This document shows, one piece after another, positions 24,826 to 33,019 of a stretch of DNA of 64,000 nt. This stretch comes from Micromonospora vinacea (lineage in GTDB: Bacteria; Actinomycetota; Actinomycetes; Mycobacteriales; Micromonosporaceae), in assembly GCF_015751785.1 (NCBI RefSeq), contig NZ_JADOTY010000001.1:5022001-5086000 (forward strand), given 5' to 3'. The position numbers and the translations under genes were made by a program. The notes under the pieces are model-generated. The model saw nothing but the letters and a program-made list of their open reading frames with translations, was not told the origin of the DNA and did no database searches. Numbering within the stretch: position 1 is the first letter of the stretch; every line of letters starts with the position of its first letter.

Positions 24826-25862
24826 CCGCCGCCACGGCCACCACCGATCTCGACGACGAGGCGTACTCCGGCTACCTGGACCACCTCGCCGAGGCCGACG
24901 AGTACGCGGCGACCGACCTGGCGATCGGCCTGCTCGACGCGGGCGTCCCGGCGGAGCGGGTGCTGCTCGACCTGGTCGCGCCCGCCCAGGCCGAGGTGGG
25001 CGAGCGGTGGGCGCGCAACGAGTGGAGCGTCGCCCAGGAGCACGCGGCCACCCACATCAGCGAGCAGGTGGTGGCGGCGGTGTCGGCGCACGTCAAGCCA
25101 CGGCCGACCGGCGGCCGGGTGGTGGTCGCCTGCATGGACGGCGAGTGGCACGCGCTGCCGCCCCGGCTGGTGGCCGAGGTGCTGCGGTTGCGCGGGTGGC
25201 AGGTGACCTTCCTGGGCGCCAGCGTGCCGGCGGCGCACCTGGTGTCGTACCTGCACCGTTACGACGCGCACGCTGTCGCGCTGGCGTGTGCGCTGCCGAT
25301 GCGCCTGCCGTACGCCCACCGGATGATCGAGGCCTGCCGCCGCTCGGACGTGCCGGTGGTGGTCGGTGGGCGGGGCTTCGGCGCGGACGGCCGGTGGGCG
25401 CGCCGGCTGGGGGTGGCCTGGGCGCCGGACGCGCCCTCGGCGGCCGAGCTGATCGCCGACGAACGGGCGCTGCGCGCTGCGCCGCCGGCGCGGCTGGCCC
25501 ACCTGGCCGACGACGAGTACGCCAGCCTGGTGCGCCGTCGCGGCGAGCTGATCGACAGCGCGTTGGCGGAGCTGCGGGAGCGGGTGCCGTCGGCCCGGGC
25601 TTACACCGCCGCTCAGCTCGACGCGACAGTGAGCGACCTGGGCCACATAGTGGATTTTCTGGCCGCGGCGGTCTACGTCGACGACGCCTCGTTGTTCACC
25701 GAGTTCGTGGAGTGGCTGTCGGGGATTCTGCGCAGTCGTGGGGTGCCCGCCGGGGCTGTCGTCCTGCCGCTGGAGCACTACGCCGCCGCGTTGCGGGACT
25801 TCCCCCGGGCGGCGCGGACGCTGGCGCTGGGATGTGCGGCGTTGCCCGGCGCGTCCCGCTGA
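24822..25862 (+). CDS. Stand-alone B12-binding protein with Wx9EH photoreceptor signature
   Basis: A 346-residue protein. Residues about 12-92 form the four-helix cap of B12-binding-2 domains; W63 followed nine residues later by E73-H74 is the Wx9EH signature described for CarH-type adenosylcobalamin photoreceptors. Residues about 96-215 are the Rossmann-like cobalamin domain with G-E-W-H (His110, expected lower axial ligand) and V-T-F-L-G-A-S-V-P. There is no MerR DNA-binding domain; instead about 120 residues of helical C-terminus, unknown to me. Coupling to the phosphatase by a four-base overlap suggests it modulates that enzyme in response to light or B12. Function is inferred, not shown. 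Confidence 0.85.
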   Translation: MTAATATTDLDDEAYSGYLDHLAEADEYAATDLAIGLLDAGVPAERVLLDLVAPAQAEVGERWARNEWSVAQEHAATHISEQVVAAVSAHVKPRPTGGRVVVACMDGEWHALPPRLVAEVLRLRGWQVTFLGASVPAAHLVSYLHRYDAHAVALACALPMRLPYAHRMIEACRRSDVPVVVGGRGFGADGRWARRLGVAWAPDAPSAAELIADERALRAAPPARLAHLADDEYASLVRRRGELIDSALAELRERVPSARAYTAAQLDATVSDLGHIVDFLAAAVYVDDASLFTEFVEWLSGILRSRGVPAGAVVLPLEHYAAALRDFPRAARTLALGCAALPGASR

Positions 25863-25924
25863 CCGACCCGCCGGTGGCACCCGGGGCGATCACCGCGCTC
25901 GTGGGCGCCACAGTCAGCTCTGCG

Positions 25925-25930
25925 TATACT
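25925..25930 (+). promoter_or_regulatory. Candidate -10 element of the second STAS gene
   Basis: TATACT stands out in very GC-rich DNA 49 bp before the STAS start. No clear -35 hexamer is visible, so the sigma class is unknown. Confidence 0.5.
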
Positions 25931-25978
25931 TGCCGGACTGCAAACGTCCCACCCGAGGGTGGAGCGAGGGGGAGAACG

Positions 25979-26326
25979 GTGACGTTCAGCGTCAGCTACG
26001 TCGAGCGCGACGGTGGTGGCGCCTGCCTGCGGCTCGCGGGCGAGCTGGACCTGAGCACCGCCCCCGAGCTGACCGCCGCGATCGACAAACTGGCCGCGGC
26101 GGGCGAGACCCGGGTGCTGCTCGACCTGACCGACCTCACGTTCTGCGACTCCACCGGGATGGCCGTGTTCGTCCGGGGCGACAACCAGGCGGCGGCCGAC
26201 GGGGGTTGGCTCCGGCTCACCGGGGCCAACGGGCGGGTCGAGCGGGTGCTACGGGTGACCGGCCTCGCCGACGTGTTGCGCTACGAACCGGAGTCGGTCG
26301 ACCCCGCGTCCCGTAGTGCTTCCTGA
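25979..26326 (+). CDS. STAS domain anti-sigma factor antagonist (second)
   Basis: A 115-residue STAS domain. L-R-L-A-G-E-L-D-L-S-T-A is the N-terminal strand and F-C-D-S-T-G-M-A-V-F (56-64) carries the phosphorylatable Ser58. A GGGGGAG ribosome binding site fixes the GTG start. It follows the B12-binding gene by 116 bp with its own promoter-like TATACT. Its likely partner is an RsbW-type kinase elsewhere; the neighbouring PP2C is a candidate phosphatase. Confidence 0.93.
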   Translation: MTFSVSYVERDGGGACLRLAGELDLSTAPELTAAIDKLAAAGETRVLLDLTDLTFCDSTGMAVFVRGDNQAAADGGWLRLTGANGRVERVLRVTGLADVLRYEPESVDPASRSAS

Positions 26327-26410
26327 TGGGCTAGATTTCCCCGCCAGCATTTCCCCGCCAACGCGGTGACCGTCAGGGTCCCGTCCCCGCCGACTCCGAG
26401 GCAGGTAGTG

Positions 26411-26857
26411 ATGGGCGTAGACAGCCCGCAGCCGGTACGCATCCTGGTGGTCGACGACGACCCGGGTGACGTGCTCATGATCGAGGAGGCGCTGGCGGAC
26501 TCCGACGTCGAGAAGATCATCGACGTGGTCAGTGACGGCGAGGAGGCGATGGAGTTTCTCCGCGCCGAGGGCCGGCACGAGCAGGCCCGCCGCCCGGACG
26601 TGATCCTGCTGGATCTGAACATGCCGCGCATGGACGGTCGGCAGGTGCTCGGGGCGGTCAAGCAGGACGAGGATCTGCGGACCATCCCGATCGTCGTGCT
26701 GACGACCTCCAACGCCGACACCGACATCGTCGGCAGCTACACGTTGCAGGCCAACGCGTACGTCACCAAGCCGATCGACCTGGACGACTTCAACGACGTG
26801 GTTCGCCGCATCGACGAGTTCTTCGGCCGGGTCGTCGTGCTGCCCAAGCGGAGCTGA
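26411..26857 (+). CDS. Single-domain response regulator, Rcp type
   Basis: A 148-residue receiver domain without output. The acidic pocket is D15-D17, the phospho-acceptor D68 (L-L-D-L-N-M-P), the switch Thr99 and Lys120 (Y-V-T-K-P-I-D-L-D-D-F). V-V-L-T-T-S-N-A-D-T-D-I and S-Y-T-L-Q-A-N-A-Y are characteristic of Rcp regulators, often partners of phytochrome-type histidine kinases. No histidine kinase is adjacent. Position after STAS/B12/PP2C genes suggests a shared light or stress input. Confidence 0.93.
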   Translation: MGVDSPQPVRILVVDDDPGDVLMIEEALADSDVEKIIDVVSDGEEAMEFLRAEGRHEQARRPDVILLDLNMPRMDGRQVLGAVKQDEDLRTIPIVVLTTSNADTDIVGSYTLQANAYVTKPIDLDDFNDVVRRIDEFFGRVVVLPKRS

Positions 26858-26900
26858 CGCCGGCGCCGCCCGGCGCATGCTGAACATTTTTCCCGAACCC

Positions 26901-26927
26901 CCTCGGCGCGAGCGGTCGCGGCCGAGG
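26901..26927 (+). terminator. Candidate hairpin terminator
   Basis: CCTCGGC-GCGA and TCGC-G-GCCGAGG form a strong hairpin between the response regulator and the coiled-coil gene. The U-rich run precedes rather than follows it, so an attenuator is also possible. Confidence 0.45.
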
Positions 26928-26971
26928 ATCCAGGTGGGGAAGTAACAGCAGCTGCCTGGGGGGGCGACAGT

Positions 26972-27487
26972 ATGAGGTTCTCCGTCGTTGAGACCGGTTA
27001 CGACCAGCGGCAGGTGGATTACTGCCTGGACGAGTTGGGGATCCGGTTGTCCCGGCTCGCGGCGCGAGCCGAGGGCGCGGCCGGGGCGACCCGGGAGTGG
27101 GACGAGATCCGCCAGGAGGCGGCCTGGCTCAGCGGGCTCCTGCAACGACTGGACCTGGGCGACGCCACCACCACCAGGCCCGCCGGTGAGGCGGTGCGGC
27201 GGGAGGCCGCCGAGATCCTGGCCCAGGCCCGCGCCGAGCTGGACGATGCCCGCGAGGAGGCCCGGCTGGTGCGGGAGCGGGCGTACGCGGAGGCCGTGCA
27301 GACCCGACGTGACGTCGAGGCGGCGCTGGACGCCCGCCGGCGGCGCGAGGAGCGGGTGGACGAGATCCTCGACCAGCTGACGGCCGACCAGGTGCCCGTC
27401 GACACCCCGACTGCGGCTGCGGGCGTACCGGGCAGTCGGGTCGGAGTCGGCGGCCTGGACGCGGAGCCCCCGCCCGGCCGTCGCTGA
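26972..27487 (+). CDS. DivIVA-like coiled-coil protein
   Basis: A 171-residue protein. The N-terminus (M-R-F-S-V-V-E-T-G-Y-D-Q-R-Q-V-D-Y-C-L-D-E-L) resembles the DivIVA membrane-binding segment; residues about 70-130 form a charged coiled coil rich in Ala/Glu/Arg. Such proteins mark cell poles or organise the hyphal tip. The tail is Gly/Pro-rich. GTG-rich spacing and a weak GGGGG sequence precede the ATG. It is convergent with the next gene. Confidence 0.75.
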   Translation: MRFSVVETGYDQRQVDYCLDELGIRLSRLAARAEGAAGATREWDEIRQEAAWLSGLLQRLDLGDATTTRPAGEAVRREAAEILAQARAELDDAREEARLVRERAYAEAVQTRRDVEAALDARRRREERVDEILDQLTADQVPVDTPTAAAGVPGSRVGVGGLDAEPPPGRR

Positions 27488-27511
27488 GCCGCGCTGGCGC
27501 GGGTGCCCGGC

Positions 27512-28360
27512 TCAGGCGGTGAGCGCCGCCGCGACTGTGGTCGCCCGGTCCTCGTGCTGGGCGTACGCGTCGGGGTAGGCGGAGATCTGTACGGCCTGGG
27601 CGGCGGCGGTGACGCTCATGTCCTGCCAGCCGGGGATCTCGTTGAGCGCCGTGTAGAAGGCCCGCGCGGCGTACGACGGGCGCATCAGCTGGGCGACGGT
27701 GCCCCAGCCGCTGCTGGGGCGCTGCTGGAACAGCCCGACCGAGTCGTGGTCGGAGCCGCTGCCCTGGTTCGGGTACTCCGCCGACTCCGGGAGGACGTCG
27801 CTGGCCAGGTTGTAGAGGTTGCTCTCCTGCATGGCGGTGGACAGCGCCACCACCAGGGCGCGGCGGGGCATCTTCATCTCCAGGCCGACGTCCACGATGA
27901 TCTTCGCGTTGTCCATCTGGGCCTGGTCGAGGCCGGCCACCGGCCGGGGGCGGCGGGGCTTGACCGGCTTCTTGGGCGCCTTGCGGACGGCGGTGGGAGT
28001 GGGGGTGGGTTTCGCCGTGGGGCTGGGCAGGATCCGGGCGGGGGCGACGTCGCGGTCCAGCGACCGGGAGGCGCGCTCGTCGGCGATCGCGGCGCGGTCG
28101 GCCACCGCCTCGGCGAGCGGCTCGACCGTACGGGGGGCTTCGTCGTTGCCTCGCGCGGTGGCGACGGCTACGAGGCTGAGGCAGCAGGTGACACCGGTGG
28201 CCAGCGCCACCCGCAGCGGGGTCGAGCCCAGCAGGGCACGCCGCGGCGGCTCGGGAACGCGGTGGCGGCCGATCGTCCGTTCGGTTGATGCGGCGTCGTC
28301 CGAGGGGGTGGTCGGGCGCGCGTCGGTCAGCTTCTGGGAGGAGGGGTCGGCGGGATGCAC
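27512..28360 (-). CDS. Membrane-anchored LFQQRPSSGWGT-type protein (paralogue)
   Basis: A 282-residue protein with a cytoplasmic Pro/Ser/Thr-rich N-terminus, one membrane helix at about 48-69, and a Pro/Lys/Thr-rich wall-spanning linker (109-140). The domain from about 145 to the end repeats the core of the secreted protein at 1985-2569: A-L-S-T-A-M-Q-E-S (Glu179), D-H-D-S-V-G-L-F-Q-Q-R-P-S-S-G-W-G (204-220), G-W-Q-D-M, S-A-Y-P-D-A-Y. A lysozyme-like cell-wall role is inferred from the shared Glu and the surface location. Confidence 0.88.
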   Translation of the reverse strand: MHPADPSSQKLTDARPTTPSDDAASTERTIGRHRVPEPPRRALLGSTPLRVALATGVTCCLSLVAVATARGNDEAPRTVEPLAEAVADRAAIADERASRSLDRDVAPARILPSPTAKPTPTPTAVRKAPKKPVKPRRPRPVAGLDQAQMDNAKIIVDVGLEMKMPRRALVVALSTAMQESNLYNLASDVLPESAEYPNQGSGSDHDSVGLFQQRPSSGWGTVAQLMRPSYAARAFYTALNEIPGWQDMSVTAAAQAVQISAYPDAYAQHEDRATTVAAALTA

Positions 28361-28757
28361 CTGCCGAGGTTAAAGAACCAAATGCCCGATGCCAGCAGCC
28401 CGTACGGTGGCATGCGCCACAATTTGCCCTGATCATGGTGACTTTAGTGGGCAAAGCCTGAGCGAAGCCGATCAACCACGCGGATCACACCAGACGGTTA
28501 TTCCCGACTTGCCGGGCGAATCCGGTCGCTCCGCCACCCCTGCCGGCGTCACCGCCGGCCATCTTCCGGACTCACCCGAACAACCGAGGCATACCTCCAC
28601 CAACCGGCCCCCCCGGCCCCAGGACCCTCTCCCTGCTACGCGATCTTGCACTTGCTGTCGTGACATAGGGGGCATCAACCCTGATATCGACGACCGAAAG
28701 TGCAAGATCGGCGCGGTGGAGTGCGGGCGTGCGGCGTGCGGGCGTGCGGGCGGTGGG
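28361..28757. other. Intergenic region with palindromic repeat
   Basis: The 397-bp gap contains TTTGCCC/GGGCAAA as a short inverted repeat at about 28424-28457 in the upstream region of the membrane-anchored protein, and the 70-bp palindrome described separately. I see no gene. Confidence 0.6.
28641..28710. repeat. 70-bp imperfect palindrome
   Basis: CGATCTTGCACTTGCTGTCG at the left end is inverted as CGACCGAAAGTGCAAGATCG at the right end (17 of 20 positions). It differs from the 77-bp and the 58-kb palindromes and lies between genes, so it is another REP/MITE-like family. Confidence 0.8.
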
Positions 28758-29183
28758 TTAGTGCCGGCCGTTCTCGGCTGGGGTGACGGTCAGCCGGTGC
28801 CGGCTGGTGTCGCTGCTGGAGAACGGCCAGAGTCGGTCGGCGTACTCGACCAGATCGGCTAGTTGATCTCGGCTCAGGCCGGCTGAGGAGATCTCCGCGT
28901 GCACGTCTGCCCGGTATCGGCCGTCGTTGTCCCGGCCCAGCTTCGCCTCTGCCCGGACCTGCACGGTGTGGGCTTCGTCGGTGATCTCTCCGGCCACCTC
29001 CACCGCCGCGTGGTGCAGGCAGGAGGCGAAGGCCGCGGCCAGCAACTGTTCCGGGGTCAGCCCGGTGCAGTGCGGCGCCAGCGGTGAGGCCAGCGCGGTG
29101 GAGAGCCCGCCATCGTCGGTGCGTACGTGACCGCCTTCGGCGGTCGCTGTGGCCTCACGCAGCCAGGAACTCTGATCCGGCAT
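28758..29183 (-). CDS. OsmC/Ohr family protein lacking the second cysteine
   Basis: A 141-residue OsmC-fold protein. L-L-A-A-A-F-A-S-C-L-H-H-A (47-59) contains the peroxidatic-type Cys55. The second family cysteine, normally near the C-terminus, is replaced in Y-A-D-R-L-W-P-F-S-S-S, so the usual two-cysteine peroxidase cycle cannot run unless Cys39 takes part. GGGAGAAA sets the ATG seven codons inside a longer frame. Probably organic hydroperoxide handling or a related thiol function; low certainty on activity. Confidence 0.85.
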   Translation of the reverse strand: MPDQSSWLREATATAEGGHVRTDDGGLSTALASPLAPHCTGLTPEQLLAAAFASCLHHAAVEVAGEITDEAHTVQVRAEAKLGRDNDGRYRADVHAEISSAGLSRDQLADLVEYADRLWPFSSSDTSRHRLTVTPAENGRH

Positions 29184-29253
29184 CGCGTTTCTCCCGTCGC
29201 TCACCAGGCCGGCTTCCCCTTCGCCGCCCGACGAAACGCCGCCTGCCGTCCGG

Positions 29254-30201
29254 TCAGCGCCCGGCGGGCAGGTTCGGCTCGTGGGCCACGGCCACCGCCT
29301 CGGTGGCCTCAGCGGCGGCCCGTTCGGTCCAGGGCGACATCGGGGCCAGCCGGCGGGTCGTCGGGATCGTCATCGGCACGTACACCCGGGCGTCCACGGC
29401 CTCCGCCAGCAGCAGAGCGGCGACCAGACTGGTGGGACGCTGCTCGGGGTCGTCGGCGAGGCAGGAGTGGCACAGCTCGGCAACCTCCGGCGGGAGCCCG
29501 GCGATGTCGGGCAGCGGCTCCGGGGGCTGCCGGCGCCGTACGAGCAGCAGCTCGCTGGCGGTCGCCGCCCGGTACGGCAGGCGGGCGGTGAGGCTGTAGT
29601 AGAGCAGCACGCCGAGGGCGTACATGTCGGCGGCGGGAGTGGCCGGCGCCTCGTCGAGCTGTTCGGGCGCCAGGTACGCCGGGGTGCCCAGCACCATGCC
29701 ACTCGGCATCGGGTCCGGTGCTCCGGCGGCGATGGCGATGCCGAAGTCGAGCACCTTCACCCCGGCCGGGGTGAGCATGACGTTGGCGGGTTTGACGTCC
29801 CGGTGCACGATGCCCTCGGCGTGCGCGGCGGCCAGCGCGGCGGCGACCTCCGCGCAGACCCGCACCGCGATCTGCCAGTCCAGTGGCCCGGCGCGCAGGT
29901 GCACGGCGAGGGTCTCACCCTCGGCCAACTCCATCACGATGTACGGCACCGGTCGACCGGGCCACGTCGAGGAGGTGCCGAAGTCGTGCACGCTCGCCAC
30001 GTTCGGGTGCTCCAGGCGGGCCGCCGACCGGGCCTCCGCGCGGATCCGGTCCACCGGGCCGTCCCGATCCTCGCGGCCGGGCGAGATGAGCTTCACCGCG
30101 ACCGGCCGGTCCAGCACCTGGTCGTACGCCCGCCACACCTCGGACATCCCGCCCACCCCGATGCGCTGTTCGAGCCGGTACCGCCCGTCCAGCATCCGCA
30201 T
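29254..30201 (-). CDS. Ser/Thr protein kinase, soluble
   Basis: A 315-residue Hanks-type kinase that is almost only a kinase domain: G-loop I-G-V-G-G-M-S-E-V (14-22), Lys37, Glu56, H-R-D-V-K-P-A-N (133-140), D-F-G (152-154) and A-P-E-Q. There is no membrane helix or PASTA repeat, unlike PknB, so it is cytosolic. GAGGAG precedes the ATG; a longer frame upstream lacks kinase similarity. It lies a few kilobases from the STAS/PP2C genes, but no direct link is visible. Confidence 0.93.
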   Translation of the reverse strand: MRMLDGRYRLEQRIGVGGMSEVWRAYDQVLDRPVAVKLISPGREDRDGPVDRIRAEARSAARLEHPNVASVHDFGTSSTWPGRPVPYIVMELAEGETLAVHLRAGPLDWQIAVRVCAEVAAALAAAHAEGIVHRDVKPANVMLTPAGVKVLDFGIAIAAGAPDPMPSGMVLGTPAYLAPEQLDEAPATPAADMYALGVLLYYSLTARLPYRAATASELLLVRRRQPPEPLPDIAGLPPEVAELCHSCLADDPEQRPTSLVAALLLAEAVDARVYVPMTIPTTRRLAPMSPWTERAAAEATEAVAVAHEPNLPAGR

Positions 30202-30401
30202 CGACCGCTCCTCGCCCTCGCCCCGCCGGCGGCGGGGTGCTGAGGTGGCGGTACCCGGGCGCCAAGCTGGGCAAACCGGAGCCGGATTCGGGGGCAGGCG
30301 GCCCCGCGCACCTCGCTGCGCCGAAGCGGCGGGTGCGGTAGCTTGCGAGCCAGAGCCGGTGTCACCCATTGTGCCGGCACGGTCACCGAGGGGACGCCGC
30401 G

Positions 30402-30632
30402 ATGAGCGAGGTCACCGTACGCTTCGTCGGCGGGCCCGCGGACGGCCTGGTCCGGTTGCTGCCGGCCGGGTCAGACGGCGCCCCACCCCAGCGCTGGATC
30501 ATGCGGCACCCGGACGGCACGGGCCCGGTGCAGCCCGGCCCCGACCACCTCTACGAACGCGACCGGCCCGACGAGGCGGGCGGCTGGAGCATGCGTTTCG
30601 TGCGCACCGACGCCTACGGGGTGTCCGAGTGA
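30402..30632 (+). CDS. Small hypothetical protein
   Basis: A 76-residue protein beginning M-S-E-V-T-V-R-F-V-G-G-P-A-D-G, with GAGGGGA before the ATG. The F-x-G-G-P-x-D-G motif is common in small actinobacterial and phage proteins of unknown role. Divergent from the kinase gene. Confidence 0.75.
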   Translation: MSEVTVRFVGGPADGLVRLLPAGSDGAPPQRWIMRHPDGTGPVQPGPDHLYERDRPDEAGGWSMRFVRTDAYGVSE

Positions 30633-30751
30633 CCACGAGGCGGGGCTGACCGGTGGGGTCGCCGGCGTCGCGTCGGCCCGGCCGCACAGCTGGCGCACAG
30701 CTTCCGCAGGGGCGTGGCACAGGCGTGGCGACCACGATGGGGCGCATGGTC

Positions 30752-31492
30752 ATGAACGGGCAGGCCGCGCCGAGCCGGATCGAGCTGCGTCGCCCCGACG
30801 GCGAACCCGTCCGGGTGCTGGTGGTCGACGACGAACCCACGCTCACCGACCTGCTGTCGATGGCCCTGCGCTACGAGGGCTGGCAGGTCCGCACCGCCGG
30901 CAACGGCATGGCGGCGTTGAGCACCGCCCGACAGTTCCAGCCGGACGCCGTGGTGCTCGACGTGATGCTGCCCGACCTGGACGGCTTCCAGGTGCTGCGC
31001 CGGCTGCGCGAGCACGCCCCCACAGTGCCGGTGCTCTTCCTGACCGCCCGCGACGCGGTCGAGGAACGCATCGCCGGGTTGACCGTCGGCGGCGACGACT
31101 ACGTCACCAAACCGTTCAGCCTGGAAGAGGTGATCGCCCGTCTTCGCGCGCTGCTGCGCCGCTCCGGGCTGGCGATCGCCGCCCGGGAGGAGGCGGTGCT
31201 GACCGTCGGTGACCTCAGCCTCGACGAGGACAGCCACGAGGTCCGCCGGGCCGGCCAACTGGTCACCCTCACCGCGACCGAGTTCGAGCTGCTGCGCTAC
31301 CTGATGCGCAACCCGCGCCGGGTGCTCAGCAAGGCGCAGATCCTCGACCGGGTGTGGAACTACGACTTCGGTGGCCAGGCCAACGTGGTGGAGCTGTACA
31401 TCTCGTACCTGCGCAAGAAGATCGACGCCGGCCGGGCGCCGATGATCCACACGTTGCGCGGCGCGGGCTATGTCCTCAAACCCGCCGAGTAG
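30752..31492 (+). CDS. OmpR-type response regulator
   Basis: A 246-residue regulator: receiver domain with D26-D27, phospho-acceptor D70 (V-V-L-D-V-M-L-P), Lys120 (Y-V-T-K-P-F-S-L), then a winged-helix DNA-binding domain (L-T-A-T-E-F-E-L-L-R-Y ... V-E-L-Y-I-S-Y-L-R-K-K-I-D). Four in-frame starts lie close together; this ATG has GGGG nine bases upstream. It overlaps the sensor kinase by 23 bases. Confidence 0.93.
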   Translation: MNGQAAPSRIELRRPDGEPVRVLVVDDEPTLTDLLSMALRYEGWQVRTAGNGMAALSTARQFQPDAVVLDVMLPDLDGFQVLRRLREHAPTVPVLFLTARDAVEERIAGLTVGGDDYVTKPFSLEEVIARLRALLRRSGLAIAAREEAVLTVGDLSLDEDSHEVRRAGQLVTLTATEFELLRYLMRNPRRVLSKAQILDRVWNYDFGGQANVVELYISYLRKKIDAGRAPMIHTLRGAGYVLKPAE

Positions 31493-32975
31493 CCGCCGCC
31501 CGCTGCGGGCCGTCCGTGGGTGGCTGGCCGGGCGCTCCCTGCGTACCCGACTGGTGTTCGCCCTGCTCGCGCTGCTGGCGTTGGTCAGCGTCGCCATCGG
31601 TGGCCTGACCACCGTGGCGCTGCGGCAGTTCCTGATCGACCGGCTCGACGCCCAGTTGGCCCCCGCGACGGCCATGCGGGGCGACCGGCCGGGACGGCCG
31701 GCCTTCCCCGGCAACGGACCGGGCATCCCGCCCGGGTTGCCGTCCGGCGCGGTGGTCGCCGAGATCACCGACGGCCGCGTGACAAGCGCCCGGACCCTGA
31801 CCAGGAGCGTCTCCAGCGCCGATCCGTTCCCCGACGAGCAGTCCGTCCCGGTGGGGGAGGTCGCCGTGCTGGCGGACCTGCCGGTCGACGCCAGACCGCG
31901 CACCGTCGACCTCGGCGATCGCGGTGACTACCGGGCCGTGGCCCGGCAGTACTGGGACGGCCGGGTACGCGTCGTCGCGGTCCCCCTCTCCGGCGTCCAG
32001 GAGACCGTCTGGGCACTGGTCGCCGCGCAGGCCGGGGTGGCCGCCGTCGGGCTGGTCATCGCCGGAGCCGCCGGCGCGCTCATCGTGCGGGCGACCCTGC
32101 GACCGCTCAACCGGGTGGCCGCCACCGCCACCCGGGTCACCGAACTGCCCCTGGACCGGGGGGAGGTGGCGCTCGCCGTCCGGGTCCCGGCCGCCGACAC
32201 CGACCCGCGCACCGAGGTCGGTCAGGTCGGCGCGGCGCTGAACCGGATGCTGGGCCACGTCGCCGACGCGCTCTCCGCTCGGCAGGCCAGCGAGACCCGG
32301 GTACGCCAGTTCGTCGCCGACGCCAGCCACGAGTTGCGGACGCCTCTCGCGGCGATCCGCGGCTACGCCGAGGTGGCTCGGCGTGGCCGTGACGAGGTTC
32401 CCGCCGACGTGGCGCACGCGCTGCGCCGGGTGGAGTCGGAGAGCACCCGGATGACCAGCCTCGTCGACGATTTGCTGCTGCTGGCACGCCTCGACACCGG
32501 TCGGCCGCTCGCTGTCGAACCGGTGGACCTGACCGCCCTGGTGGTGGACGCGGTCAGCGACGCGCACGTCGCCGGACCCGAGCACCGCTGGCAGCTCGAA
32601 CTGCCCGAGGTGGCGATCCGGGTGCCCGGCGATGCCGCCCGACTGCACCAGGTGGTGGCGAACCTGCTCACCAACGCCCGGGTGCACACCCCGCCCGGCA
32701 GCACTGTCACCACCACGCTGGCCGTCGACGCCGCCAGCGCCGTGCTCACCGTCGCCGACGACGGGCCCGGGGTGCCGGTGGAGCTGCAACCGGAGATGTT
32801 CGAGCGGTTCGCCCGGGGCGACAGCTCCCGGTCCCGCGCGCACGGCAGCACCGGCCTCGGCCTCGCCATCGTCGCGGCCGTGGTGGAGGCCCACCACGGC
32901 ACTGTCGAGGTGCAGAGCCGTCCAGGTCGGACACTGTTCACCGTCCGGCTGCCCAATCCCACAGCTGACGCATAG
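31470..32975 (+). CDS. Membrane sensor histidine kinase
   Basis: A 501-residue kinase: membrane helices at about 26-50 and 180-208 flanking a 130-residue extracytoplasmic domain, HAMP (about 208-275), HisKA with D-A-S-H-E-L-R-T-P-L (His287), and an ATPase domain with N-L-L-T-N-A-R, D-D-G-P-G-V-P and G-L-G-L-A-I-V. It pairs with the overlapping OmpR-type regulator and sits just before two membrane glycosyltransferases, so envelope glycosylation is a likely output. The extracytoplasmic signal is unknown. Confidence 0.94.
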   Translation: MSSNPPSSRRPLRAVRGWLAGRSLRTRLVFALLALLALVSVAIGGLTTVALRQFLIDRLDAQLAPATAMRGDRPGRPAFPGNGPGIPPGLPSGAVVAEITDGRVTSARTLTRSVSSADPFPDEQSVPVGEVAVLADLPVDARPRTVDLGDRGDYRAVARQYWDGRVRVVAVPLSGVQETVWALVAAQAGVAAVGLVIAGAAGALIVRATLRPLNRVAATATRVTELPLDRGEVALAVRVPAADTDPRTEVGQVGAALNRMLGHVADALSARQASETRVRQFVADASHELRTPLAAIRGYAEVARRGRDEVPADVAHALRRVESESTRMTSLVDDLLLLARLDTGRPLAVEPVDLTALVVDAVSDAHVAGPEHRWQLELPEVAIRVPGDAARLHQVVANLLTNARVHTPPGSTVTTTLAVDAASAVLTVADDGPGVPVELQPEMFERFARGDSSRSRAHGSTGLGLAIVAAVVEAHHGTVEVQSRPGRTLFTVRLPNPTADA

Positions 32976-33019
32976 TCGGCGCACGGGGTCGCGCCAGCCC
33001 CGCCCCCGAGGCTGGCCGC

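Noticed and set aside
28361..28580. Possible ydaO-type riboswitch upstream of the membrane-anchored paralogue
   Set aside because: A GGGGTGGCGGAGCGACCGG-like stretch on the minus strand is suggestive, but the remaining conserved blocks are missing.
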